Position numbers and translations under genes: made by a program
Origin: an uncultured Lachnospiraceae bacterium
Lineage (GTDB): Bacteria > Bacillota > Clostridia > Lachnospirales > Lachnospiraceae
NCBI GenBank assembly: GCA_910585205.1
Contig: CAJUCC010000067.1
Location: 1-33,468, forward strand
Direction: 5' to 3'
DNA: 33,468 nucleotides
In this document: positions 15,089 to 23,045 of the stretch, one piece after another
Position numbering within the stretch: position 1 is the first letter of the stretch
Layout: each line of letters opens with the position of its first letter
The notes under the pieces: generated by a model
The model's database searches: none
Seen by the model: the letters and a program-made list of their open reading frames with translations, nothing else
Told to the model about the DNA's origin: nothing

Positions 15089-16318
15089 ATGAAAAAACTG
15101 CAGGTATTTTCTTTATTCCTTACTATCGGTATTCTCTGTTGTCCCATCAGCACACGGGCCAAAGAAGCGTTCACCTGGGAAACGGTTTCCGATACGGAAC
15201 AAAAAGACGAGCAGAAACATAAAGACGATTCCGAAAAGAAACAGAGCGACACCGATGACGCCGGTGAAAAAGGCGCTTTCCAGTGGAGCGAAGGGGAAGA
15301 CAGCGCCCAAAACAATGACGACGGAACCGCAGCGGACAAGTCCGGTCAAAATGACACGGAAACAGAAACCGACAATCCCGCCGAAAATACAGACGAAAAA
15401 GACGATACGGAAACAGAAACAGAGCCGGGCAAAGCGTCGGAATCCACGGATGAGACAAACGAAGACAAGACGGATGAAGATACACCGGATGAAGACAAGG
15501 AAGAGGAAGAAGAAACACTAAAAGGCAGTTATCCTTCGGAAAGCATCTATTCCGAGTCCGAAATCAAAGAAATGATTGACGAAAAATATGAAGAACTGGA
15601 AGAAGCCTATCAGATAAAAGACAAATTTAAGAAAACAAAGACCATTGACAGGATTGATTCCTTTATTCTCAATTTCTGCGGCGATCCGCTGAAAGACAAA
15701 AAAATTGTCTTTCTGGGAGACAGCATCACCGCAGGCAACGGCGGTACACTGACACTGGACGGCAGCGGACTGGATTACACAAACTTTATTGCCAAATATA
15801 CCGACGCGTCCATCGTCAATCTCGGCATCGGCGGCGCACCGTTTGAAGGCAGCGACAATGACGACGCCCTGGTGCACAGATACACCGATATTCCCAAAGA
15901 CGCCGATATTATCGTGCTGTTTGCGGGTATCAATGATCTTTTTGCAGGTTCGGAAAAATTCGGTTCTCTGAGCAAGCTCGAGGAAGGGACATACTGCGGA
16001 GACATCCATGAGACATTCCAGCAGATCAGCAAACGACATCCTGACGCAGATGTCCATGTGATTATTACCTATCCCAATAAAATGGAAGAATATCAACAGT
16101 TCATCAACGAAAACTGGCAGGATTATGCCGATGTACAGATCAAACTGGCTAAACGCTTTGGCTTTCATATTATCAACCTGTACGAAGAAGGATTTATGGA
16201 CAGCGGTGACAACAAAATCCGCAACGCTTTTTTCAAAGATGACATCCATCCCGACGATCTGGGCAGCGAGATACTCGGACGACATATTCTCGTTCATCTC
16301 GTGGAGGCGTATATCTGA
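15089..16318 (+). CDS. Exported SGNH/GDSL hydrolase with a long acidic linker
   Basis: The 409-residue protein begins with a signal peptide (MKKLQVFSLFLTIGILCC..., probable cleavage near TRA-KE at 24-25). An extremely acidic, Glu/Asp/Thr-rich linker follows to about residue 150; it contains two AF-T/Q-W motifs (27-30 and 63-66). The C-terminal domain is a SGNH hydrolase: block I FLGDSITAG with nucleophile S212, block II GIGG, block III GIND, and block V with D384 and H387 (DDIHPDD). Such enzymes deacylate or de-esterify lipids, glycans or peptidoglycan outside the membrane. There is no lipobox or sortase motif. AGAGGAGG lies before the ATG. It is divergent from marR-MATE across a shared regulatory gap. 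The substrate is unknown. Confidence 0.87.
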   Translation: MKKLQVFSLFLTIGILCCPISTRAKEAFTWETVSDTEQKDEQKHKDDSEKKQSDTDDAGEKGAFQWSEGEDSAQNNDDGTAADKSGQNDTETETDNPAENTDEKDDTETETEPGKASESTDETNEDKTDEDTPDEDKEEEEETLKGSYPSESIYSESEIKEMIDEKYEELEEAYQIKDKFKKTKTIDRIDSFILNFCGDPLKDKKIVFLGDSITAGNGGTLTLDGSGLDYTNFIAKYTDASIVNLGIGGAPFEGSDNDDALVHRYTDIPKDADIIVLFAGINDLFAGSEKFGSLSKLEEGTYCGDIHETFQQISKRHPDADVHVIITYPNKMEEYQQFINENWQDYADVQIKLAKRFGFHIINLYEEGFMDSGDNKIRNAFFKDDIHPDDLGSEILGRHILVHLVEAYI

Positions 16319-16435
16319 CTTCCCGACCAAAGAAACTGTACCACGAATTCTTAAATTTATATGCGAAACCATTTACAACTTATTTTTCTTGTGTTACTCT
16401 TCTATATATAAAGAATTGAAAATCAGGAGGATACT

Positions 16436-16651
16436 ATGGCACGCGGAAAAAAATCTTATTCCTTGGAAGAACAGATGGACAAGATTATTGCTGAAATCGA
16501 AAGCACAGAGGAAAGTTTAAAGGAACTGAAACGGACGAAAAAAGAACTGGAAGAACAGATCAGACTGAATCGTCTGTCCGAACTGGACGAGCTGATTAGT
16601 GCAAGCGGCAAAAGCATCGAAGAAGTAAAAGCCATGCTGGGTGGCGAATAA
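16436..16651 (+). CDS. 71-residue coiled-coil protein of unknown function
   Basis: AGGAGG stands 6 bp before the ATG and a strong terminator follows at 16672-16699, so the gene is credible although small. After a basic start (MARGKKSYS) the protein is almost entirely helical and charged. Heptad-like spacing runs through about residues 10-45 (MDKIIAEIESTEESLKELKR and onward), and a short C-terminal part, LDELISASGKSIEEVKAML, could form a helix-loop-helix. It lies 117 bp after the SGNH gene on the same strand with no terminator between, so it may be cotranscribed; a weak TTTACA/TACTCT pair is present in the gap. I do not recognise a family. Confidence 0.72.
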   Translation: MARGKKSYSLEEQMDKIIAEIESTEESLKELKRTKKELEEQIRLNRLSELDELISASGKSIEEVKAMLGGE

Positions 16652-16671
16652 ATTTTCATCACATTCACATA

Positions 16672-16699
16672 AAAAGAACCCCGTTTGTGGGGTTCTTTT
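16672..16699. terminator. Bidirectional intrinsic terminator between the coiled-coil gene and cheR
   Basis: AAAAGAACCCC (16672-16682) pairs perfectly with 16689-16699 around a 6-nt loop, with A and T runs on the two sides. It ends both the plus-strand coiled-coil gene and the minus-strand cheR. Confidence 0.9.
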
Positions 16700-16709
16700 T
16701 ATATTCTTC

Positions 16710-17486
16710 TCAAACTTTTTCATAGAAAAACGAATTTTTCCGCTCCAGTCCGATCTCCTTGTAATTGATAATCTGCTCGGTACTGCCGATAAACAGAACA
16801 CCGCCCCTGGACAGGCTCTGTTGGAATTTGACAAACACTTCATCCTTTGCCTCTTCCGTAAAATAGATCAATACATTCCTGCACACAATCATATGATAAT
16901 TCGTAGGATATGTATCCTTCAAAAGGTTGTGCTCCTTAAACTCCACCCGCGATTTAATCTCGTCGGAAATCTGATAGGAGGGTCCTATTTTGGTAAAGAA
17001 TTTTTTCTTTAAATCTGCCGGAACAGCAGCGACACTCTTCTCATTGTACAACCCTGTTTTTGCTTTGGCTATAACCTGCTTATCCAGATCGGTTGCCGTT
17101 ATTTTAATCTGATTCAGAGGAAGATGTCTGGACAGCGCCATAACAAGGGAATATGGCTCATCCCCTGTCGAACAGGCTGCACTCCAGATCTTGAGATTCT
17201 TTCCAAATTTCCCAATCAGCTCGGGTATAATCTGCCGCTCCATCACATCCCACTGCGAAGGATTGCGGTAGAACTCCGATACGTTGATGGTCAGGTAATT
17301 GACAAATTCTTCAAAACGGGCAGTATCCGTTTTGAGAACCTGTACATAATTTTCATACCCTACGATACGATGCTTTGCAATCAAGGTATCAATGCGACGC
17401 TTCATCTGCTTTTCTTTATAAGCGTTTAAATTAATCTTCGTCAAATCAAAAACTGCTTTTTTAAAGTACTCGTAATCGTAAACCAC
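16710..17486 (-). CDS. cheR: CheR-type protein-glutamate O-methyltransferase
   Basis: The 258-residue protein has both CheR domains. The N-terminal helical domain ends in NYLTINVSEFYRNPSQWDVM. The SAM-binding domain has IWSAACSTGDEPYSLVMAL near residues 98-116 and the late motif NYHMIVCRNVLIYF. CheR methylates glutamates of chemoreceptors with S-adenosylmethionine. No other chemotaxis gene is in the window; here it is the last gene of the tetR-to-rpsA run, 21 bp after rpsA. It starts with GTG, and AAGGAG is 7 nt upstream. Its receptor partners must be encoded elsewhere, or it may methylate a different protein. Confidence 0.92.
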   Translation of the reverse strand: MVYDYEYFKKAVFDLTKINLNAYKEKQMKRRIDTLIAKHRIVGYENYVQVLKTDTARFEEFVNYLTINVSEFYRNPSQWDVMERQIIPELIGKFGKNLKIWSAACSTGDEPYSLVMALSRHLPLNQIKITATDLDKQVIAKAKTGLYNEKSVAAVPADLKKKFFTKIGPSYQISDEIKSRVEFKEHNLLKDTYPTNYHMIVCRNVLIYFTEEAKDEVFVKFQQSLSRGGVLFIGSTEQIINYKEIGLERKNSFFYEKV

Positions 17487-17507
17487 TCTTCCGCTCCTTA
17501 AAAAATA

Positions 17508-18653
17508 TTATTTTTCAGCAGCTTCTTCCTGTGCGATCACCGCATCAATGTCTACCGAAACAACATCCGCGTCTTCTTCCTTTGCCGTTTCTTTCGGTTC
17601 GGAAGCAGCTAACGCCTTGATGCTCAGGCTGATCTTTCTGCTCTCTTCATTGAAATCCACAACTTTTGCCGTAATGCTCTCGCCGATTTTAAGAACATCC
17701 GAAGGCTTCTCCACATGTTCTCTGGAAATCTGCGACACATGCAAAAGCGCATCGACACCTGTCTCCAGTTCCACAAATGCACCGAAATCCGTCATCCGCG
17801 CTACCGTACCTGTGACAACATTGCCTGCCGCATACTTGGAAGCCGCGTCTTTCCACGGATTGGCATCGGCAAATTTCAGGCTTAACGCAATCTTCGTTCC
17901 GGAGATCTCTTTAATCAGCGCTTTTACTTCGTCGCCGACCTTGAATACCTTTCTCGGATTTTCCACTCTGCCCCAGGACATTTCGGAAATATGAAGCAGA
18001 CCGTCAACACCGCCCAAATCGATAAACACACCGAAATCCGTTACGTTCTTAACCGTACCGGTAACGGTATCGCCTTCCTGAATTCGCGCAAACAGCTCCC
18101 GCTGCATCTCGGCTTTCTTTGCCAGAATCAACTGCTTGCGGTCGCCGATATATCTGCGTCTTCTCGGATTATATTCACTGATTACAAACTCGATTTCCTG
18201 TCCTGCATATTTCGTCAGATCCTTTTCATAGGTATCGGACACCAGACTTGCAGGAATAAAAATTCTGACTTCTTCCACGATAACGCTCAGGCCGCCGTCC
18301 AGCACCTGTGCCACTTTCGCAGTCAGCACTTCCTTATTATTATATGCTTCCTCGATCCGTTTATTGCCTCTGTCCGCTGCCAGACGCTTATACGTCAGAA
18401 GAACCTGTCCCTCACCGTCGTTTACTTTAAACACTTTTACTTCCATTGTGTCGCCGACATGCAATACATTTGTCAGATCAATGTTAGGCTCATTGCTGTA
18501 TTCATTCCTTGTGAGGATGCCGTCCGACTTATAACCGATATTGAGTATCGCTTCATCGGGCTTCACGTCAATGATCGTTCCCTCAACTACCTCTCCTGAA
18601 TGTATTGTTTTAAATGATTCATCTAACATTTGTTCAAAAGTTAATTCTGACAT
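17508..18653 (-). CDS. rpsA: Four-domain S1 RNA-binding protein (30S ribosomal protein S1 homologue)
   Basis: The 381-residue protein contains four successive S1/OB domains, starting near residues 18, 102, 192 and 277. Domains 3 and 4 are the most canonical (GTVKNVTDFGVFIDLGGVDG and GTVARMTDFGAFVELETGVD, each followed by LLH-S). In Clostridia this protein is often fused to IspH as one polypeptide. Here it has its own start: ATG at 18653 with AGGAGG 9 nt upstream, and the frame overlaps the last 20 bp of ispH. The C-terminus is acidic. It probably aids mRNA binding to ribosomes, although low-GC S1 homologues are shorter than the six-domain E. coli protein. Confidence 0.93.
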   Translation of the reverse strand: MSELTFEQMLDESFKTIHSGEVVEGTIIDVKPDEAILNIGYKSDGILTRNEYSNEPNIDLTNVLHVGDTMEVKVFKVNDGEGQVLLTYKRLAADRGNKRIEEAYNNKEVLTAKVAQVLDGGLSVIVEEVRIFIPASLVSDTYEKDLTKYAGQEIEFVISEYNPRRRRYIGDRKQLILAKKAEMQRELFARIQEGDTVTGTVKNVTDFGVFIDLGGVDGLLHISEMSWGRVENPRKVFKVGDEVKALIKEISGTKIALSLKFADANPWKDAASKYAAGNVVTGTVARMTDFGAFVELETGVDALLHVSQISREHVEKPSDVLKIGESITAKVVDFNEESRKISLSIKALAASEPKETAKEEDADVVSVDIDAVIAQEEAAEK

Positions 18654-19482
18654 AATTTTGAACCTCCTCAATAATATTATTCGGGGTCGATGCCCCTGCA
18701 GTAATACCCACTCGAAAAACAGAATTAGGGAAGTCTAATTGCAAGTCATCCAGTGTCTGTATAAAACAGGTGTTCTCACATTCCCGACTGCATATTTCAT
18801 ACAGCTTTCTTGTATTGGAACTGTGAGTCCCTCCTATTACAATCATAGCATCAACTTGAGAAGCTATCGCCTTTGCTTCTGTCTGTCTCTCCTCAGTTGC
18901 ATTACAGATGGTATTCGCAACACTAATATTGTAACCTTTTTTTTCAATAATTTCAACTAATTCTTGAAATTTATTGTAGTTAAATGTCGTCTGTGACACA
19001 AGACAGATGTCTTTTCCTGCCAGAGAGCGGAAATTTTCCGCCTCCGCCTTCGATTCTATCACCACGGCAGGCGTTTCCGACCATCCCATAATCCCTTCCA
19101 CCTCAGGATGGCCCGGATTTCCCACAATCACAATCTGTTTTCCCGCCCGGCTTTCCTTTTCCACGATCGTATGAATCCGTTTTACAAAAGGACAGGTGGC
19201 GTCAATGCATACGAGTCCCCTTTCCCCGATTCGCTCCATGACAGCTTTGGAGACCCCGTGGGAACGGATAATCACGGTACCTTCCGTAAGGCGCTCCAGA
19301 TCGGCCGCCTGTTCCAGAACCCGGACTCCCTTTTCTTCCAGATCCTTTACCACGGTTTCGTTATGGATAATCGGCCCGTACGTATAGATCCGGCCGCCCT
19401 TCCCGGTCTGCTCGTACACCGTCTCGACCGCCCGTTTCACACCAAAGCAAAAGCCTGCACTCTTAGCAAGAATCACTTCCAT
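18634..19482 (-). CDS. ispH: 4-hydroxy-3-methylbut-2-enyl diphosphate reductase IspH
   Basis: IspH performs the last step of the MEP isoprenoid pathway, making IPP and DMAPP with an iron-sulfur cluster. The 282-residue protein keeps all three cluster cysteines: C12 (AGFCFGV), C97 (ATCPFV) and C193 (TICNAT). It also keeps the substrate histidines H40 and H124 (IIHNE, GHPEVEG) and the GGTHSSNTRKL motif. The last codons AAC-TTT-TGA overlap the start of rpsA, which is in the +1 frame. It lies 18 bp after cmk with GGAGGAG upstream of the ATG. Confidence 0.97.
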   Translation of the reverse strand: MEVILAKSAGFCFGVKRAVETVYEQTGKGGRIYTYGPIIHNETVVKDLEEKGVRVLEQAADLERLTEGTVIIRSHGVSKAVMERIGERGLVCIDATCPFVKRIHTIVEKESRAGKQIVIVGNPGHPEVEGIMGWSETPAVVIESKAEAENFRSLAGKDICLVSQTTFNYNKFQELVEIIEKKGYNISVANTICNATEERQTEAKAIASQVDAMIVIGGTHSSNTRKLYEICSRECENTCFIQTLDDLQLDFPNSVFRVGITAGASTPNNIIEEVQNYVRINF

Positions 19483-19500
19483 TTCCCGTCTCTCCTCCCG

Positions 19501-20163
19501 TCAGTCCCGGGCACACAGCGCGATAACCGCCTCCACCGCTTCGTCGATGCCCATATGCGAAGTGTCAATCAGCACCGCATCGTCCGCCTGGCACAGTGGC
19601 GAGATTTCCCTTGTCATATCTTTGTGGTCGCGCTCCCGGATGTCGGCCGCAATCTCCTCCAGACTGCCCGTCCCGCCTTTTGCCGCCAGTTCGTCAAAAC
19701 GCCGCCGGGCCCGGATTTCCACACTGGCTGTCAGGTAAACCTTCACCTCAGCCTCCGGCAGAACGCAGGTCCCAATGTCCCGGCCGTCCATAACCACATT
19801 CTCTTTTGCCGCCAGCGCCTGCTGCAGCCGCACCAGCCTGGCACGCACATTGGGGTTGGCGGAACTGCCCGACGCCATCCGGCTCACCGCTTCCGTGCGT
19901 ATCAGCCCGTTTACATTTTCACCGTTTAACAGCACGATCTGCTCGCCGTTTTCATAGCGAATCGTAATATCGGCTTCCTCACATGCTTTATCGATCTTTT
20001 CCGTCTCCTCCGCCCCGATTCCCTTTCGGGACAGGAACAATGCCATCGCACGGTACATGGCTCCCGTGTCCACATAGATGTAACCGAGCCTGCCGGCAAC
20101 TTTCCTGGCAACGGTACTTTTTCCGGCTCCTGCCGGCCCATCGATCGCTATATTATGACCCAT
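19501..20163 (-). CDS. cmk: Cytidylate kinase
   Basis: Cmk phosphorylates CMP and dCMP. The 220-residue protein has the P-loop IDGPAGAGKST at residues 7-17, then YVDTGAMYRA, the VVMDGRDIGTCVLP motif and RARRRFDEL of the lid. The start at 20163 has AGGAGA upstream; the frame could extend to 20235 into the flavoprotein gene but without homologous sequence. It sits 13 bp after that gene and 18 bp before ispH; cmk-ispH-rpsA is a well-known Clostridia arrangement. Confidence 0.97.
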   Translation of the reverse strand: MGHNIAIDGPAGAGKSTVARKVAGRLGYIYVDTGAMYRAMALFLSRKGIGAEETEKIDKACEEADITIRYENGEQIVLLNGENVNGLIRTEAVSRMASGSSANPNVRARLVRLQQALAAKENVVMDGRDIGTCVLPEAEVKVYLTASVEIRARRRFDELAAKGGTGSLEEIAADIRERDHKDMTREISPLCQADDAVLIDTSHMGIDEAVEAVIALCARD

Positions 20164-20176
20164 CTTCTGTCTCCTC

Positions 20177-21439
20177 TCATTTTCCGCAGCCCGCTGCGGC
20201 GCTCTCACCGGCCAGGTATCCCGTAGACCACGCAATCTGCAGATTAAATCCCCCGGTCAACGCATCCAGGTCCAGCACTTCACCCGCAAAGTACAGGCCG
20301 TCCACCTTCCGTGACTGCATTGTGCCCGGATTTACTTCCTTTACGGAAACGCCGCCTTTCGTAACCACAGCCTCCGAAAAGTCTCCCGTTCCCGCTATCG
20401 TCATGTTCCAGTTTTTTATCACCGCAACAAATGCCTTCCGTTCTTCCTTTGTAATCGCATGCACCGGCTTCTCAGGATCGATACCGGATACCGTAATCAT
20501 AACGGGAATCAGTCTGGACGGAAACAGACCGCCCAGCGCGTTTTTAAACCGCTTATTCCGATTCTCCGCAAAATCCCGCAGGATCCGTCGGTCTAACTCC
20601 GCCTCTGTCAGCGCCGGCTTCAGATCAAGCTTTAAAATACAGCCGCTGTCTTTTCCGGTTTCCCCGTAATAGCTGCTGGCGCTTAAAATAAGCGGACCGC
20701 TGACACCGCAATGGGTAAACAGCATTTCTCCAAAGCCTTCATAAATAAGTGTCCCCTTTTCCGCCGTCATCACAAAAGCTCTGACATTTTTCAGGGCAAG
20801 CCCTTGCAGTGTGCCCGGGTAGGGTTCCCGGATACGGAAGGAAACCAGTGACGGCAGCAGCTCTGTCACCGTATGCCCGCCCCTCTCTGCCAGCATATAG
20901 CCGTCCCCCGTCGAACCGGTTGACGGATAGGAAAGGCCGCCGGTCGCCACAATAACCGCATCCGCCGCCTCTCGCCTTCCGCCTTTCAAAATAACACCCG
21001 CTATTCTTTTCCGGCCTCCCGTTTCCTCATACAGCAGATCCGCCACCTCCGTATGCAGGCGCAGCACCGCATGCTCTTTGTGCAGTTTCCGCTCCAACGC
21101 CTTGATAACATCCGAAGCATGGTCGGACACCGGAAAGACACGCATCCCCCGCTCCGTTTTCAGATGACACCCGTTTTCCCGGAAAAAGTCCATGGTCTGT
21201 CCGTTGGAAAACCCATAAAAAGAACTGTACAAAAATTTGGCATTTCTGACAACGGATGCAAACAGTTCTTCCGTATCACAGGCGTTGGTCAGATTGCACC
21301 GTCCCTTTCCGGTGATATACAGTTTCTTTCCCGCTTTCTCGTTTTTTTCCAGCAGCAGCACATCCGCTCCGCACTCCGCCGCACGGCAGGCAGCCATCAT
21401 CCCGGCGGCGCCCGCACCGATTACGATTACTTTTTTCAT
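20177..21439 (-). CDS. HI0933/YhiN-family flavoprotein (BaiN-like NAD(P)/FAD-dependent oxidoreductase)
   Basis: The 420-residue protein opens with the FAD-binding Rossmann motif VIGAGAAGMMAA, followed by LLLEKNEKAGKKLYITGKGR, the hallmark of the HI0933 family. Later conserved parts include GGLSYPSTGSTGDGY and, at the C-terminus, GLYFAGEVLDLDALTGGFNLQ, the second FAD contact. One family member, BaiN, has been proposed to reduce bile acid intermediates, but most homologues have no known substrate, and membership alone does not imply bile acid metabolism. The start overlaps the rpiR-type gene by 4 bp (ATGA), so the two are translationally coupled, and cmk follows 13 bp later. Confidence 0.93.
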   Translation of the reverse strand: MKKVIVIGAGAAGMMAACRAAECGADVLLLEKNEKAGKKLYITGKGRCNLTNACDTEELFASVVRNAKFLYSSFYGFSNGQTMDFFRENGCHLKTERGMRVFPVSDHASDVIKALERKLHKEHAVLRLHTEVADLLYEETGGRKRIAGVILKGGRREAADAVIVATGGLSYPSTGSTGDGYMLAERGGHTVTELLPSLVSFRIREPYPGTLQGLALKNVRAFVMTAEKGTLIYEGFGEMLFTHCGVSGPLILSASSYYGETGKDSGCILKLDLKPALTEAELDRRILRDFAENRNKRFKNALGGLFPSRLIPVMITVSGIDPEKPVHAITKEERKAFVAVIKNWNMTIAGTGDFSEAVVTKGGVSVKEVNPGTMQSRKVDGLYFAGEVLDLDALTGGFNLQIAWSTGYLAGESAAAGCGK

Positions 21440-22395
21440 GGTCTTCCTTCTCTCCGCAATACGCCTGCGGCGGCGCTTTCCGTTTCCGGCTCCTCCTGTC
21501 CCAACGGTTCGCCGCCGATCACATTGATCTCATCGTGCAGATACACCTGATAATTATTCCACACATCCTCCAGCATTGCAAGATTCCGCTTCACTTCCTG
21601 CGGCCGTTTCATACAGAGAGCCACAACCAGCGCATTAATCAGGCTCAGCGGCGCCACAAGGGAATCCACAATCGACACCATATCGCTCCGGGCCAATAGA
21701 TTACAGGAGGAATACAGATTCATCGGTGAGTGAACGCTGTCCGTCACCGCAATCACTCTGGCATTCCGGTCATTGGCAAACTCCATAGCCTTCAGCGTAC
21801 GCATGGAATACCGGGGAAAACTGATCCCGATCATCACATCTCCCCGGCCGATTCGAATCATCTGCTCAAATATTTCACTGACACTCGTTGTGCGCAGCAG
21901 GCAGACATTCCCGCGGATCATGCGCAGATAAAAACCCAGAAAATCAGCCAGCGGTTCACAGCTCCGAATCCCGATAATATAAATATTATCCGCCTCCAGG
22001 ATGCTGTCCACCGCCGTTTCAAAGGCCGCCGGGTCCAGTGATTCCATTGTGTCTCTGATCTTATCCATATCAGCGGAGAGTACCGCATTCAAAATTTCCG
22101 ACTGCGTGCTTTTCCCGTATTTCACATGCATCTTCTGCATTGTATTCAGCTTGCTCCGCACCCACACTTCCAATGCCTGCTGGAACTGCGGATACCCTTC
22201 GTACCCCAGTCCCGCCGCAAACCGCACTGCCGTGGATTCACTGATTCCGAGATTCTCTCCCAGCTTCGCTGCCGTCATAAATACCGCCTGATCGTAATGT
22301 TCCAGAATAAACGCGGCGATCTTTTTATGGCTCCTGCTCATGGAAGCATACCTGTCCTGTATGCGGGTAATGATGTCATTTCTGTCCGTTTCCAT
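21436..22395 (-). CDS. MurR/RpiR family transcriptional regulator with SIS domain
   Basis: The product (319 residues from the ATG at 22395) has the RpiR-type N-terminal helix-turn-helix, with SRSHKKIAAFILEHYDQAVF and LGISESTAVRFAAGLGYEGY over residues 15-75. A SIS sugar-phosphate-binding domain follows from about 115 to 250 (IYIIGIRSCEPLADF, VMIGISFPRYSMRTL). Such regulators usually sense phosphorylated sugars or amino sugars and control their catabolism. No sugar genes are adjacent here, so the effector and targets are unknown. GGAAG lies before the ATG; a GTG at 22413 would overlap tetR. It follows tetR by one base and overlaps the flavoprotein gene by 4 bp. Confidence 0.88.
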   Translation of the reverse strand: METDRNDIITRIQDRYASMSRSHKKIAAFILEHYDQAVFMTAAKLGENLGISESTAVRFAAGLGYEGYPQFQQALEVWVRSKLNTMQKMHVKYGKSTQSEILNAVLSADMDKIRDTMESLDPAAFETAVDSILEADNIYIIGIRSCEPLADFLGFYLRMIRGNVCLLRTTSVSEIFEQMIRIGRGDVMIGISFPRYSMRTLKAMEFANDRNARVIAVTDSVHSPMNLYSSCNLLARSDMVSIVDSLVAPLSLINALVVALCMKRPQEVKRNLAMLEDVWNNYQVYLHDEINVIGGEPLGQEEPETESAAAGVLRREGRP

Positions 22396-22396
22396 A

Positions 22397-22951
22397 TCAA
22401 TTTGCTTCCGCACAAGCCCGATAGGATTCCGTCAACAGTAGTGCCGTTTCCTCCGGGGTCAGGTCAAAATCTCCCGTCAGTGCCATGCAGGCACAGCCGT
22501 GAATAAAAATCCACATTTTCATAAAAACCTCTCCCGGCTTTTTCACCCCTTTTGCCCGCGCCCGGGCAACCTCTTTTCCAATCACCCCGCTGCGGCCGTT
22601 TAGCAGTTCATACATGCTTTTTTCGCCCCGGTATCCCGACATAAATAACAGCCGGAACATATTTTTTTCCGCCTCCGCGAAATGAATATACGCCATGCCC
22701 AAATCCAGAAACGGGGCCATGTTCTGTTTGGGGCTGTCTTCACAAAACCTCTCAAAATACGCAATAGCCTGCTCGTAAACCACCCCGATCAACTGATCCA
22801 TATTTTCATATAACCGGAAGATGGGCTGCGTAGAGCAGCCGGCCTTTGCCGCCAGTCTCCTGGCCGTAACCTGTTCAAAGCCTTCCTCCCGCATCAATGC
22901 AAACGCACTGTCTAAAATCCGGTTTTCCGTAACGGTTGCTTTTCTTGCCAT
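22397..22951 (-). CDS. TetR family transcriptional repressor
   Basis: The 184-residue protein has an N-terminal TetR helix-turn-helix (ILDSAFALMREEGFEQVTAR, then RLAAKAGCSTQPIFRLYENM). Its divergent ligand domain ends in a helical region with GCACMALTGDFDLTPEETA. I chose the ATG at 22951 (AAAGGGGAG upstream); an ATG at 22969 is also in frame. A 14-bp palindrome overlaps the -10 of its own promoter, so it is probably autoregulated. It is the first gene of a tight seven-gene run that includes essential genes cmk, ispH and rpsA. The ligand is unknown. Confidence 0.9.
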   Translation of the reverse strand: MARKATVTENRILDSAFALMREEGFEQVTARRLAAKAGCSTQPIFRLYENMDQLIGVVYEQAIAYFERFCEDSPKQNMAPFLDLGMAYIHFAEAEKNMFRLLFMSGYRGEKSMYELLNGRSGVIGKEVARARAKGVKKPGEVFMKMWIFIHGCACMALTGDFDLTPEETALLLTESYRACAEAN

Positions 22952-22981
22952 CTTGCTCCCCTTTCCCATCCGTCGCCGCCG

Positions 22982-22995
22982 ATAACATATGTTAT
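22982..22995. promoter_or_regulatory. 14-bp palindromic operator of the tetR operon
   Basis: ATAACATATGTTAT is a perfect inverted repeat. It begins inside the -10 hexamer of the promoter at 22994-23022 and continues over the likely transcription start. TetR proteins commonly bind such sites; the pairing with the adjacent gene is inference. Confidence 0.7.
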
Positions 22996-23022
22996 TTTAA
23001 ATGATCCGGAAAATATTGTCAA
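22994..23022 (-). promoter_or_regulatory. Sigma-A promoter of the tetR-to-cheR operon
   Basis: Perfect TTGACA (23017-23022), a 17-bp spacer and TAAAAT (22994-22999) on the minus strand. No other clear promoter was found between the seven genes downstream. The foldback element A starts about 24 bp upstream of the -35. Confidence 0.8.
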
Positions 23023-23045
23023 GGGCAGCAGGGCACGGCAGCACG

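Noticed and set aside
20177..21439. Reading the HI0933-type flavoprotein as proof of bile acid metabolism
   Set aside because: The family is broad and only one member has been tied to bile acids; no bai-type genes are adjacent.
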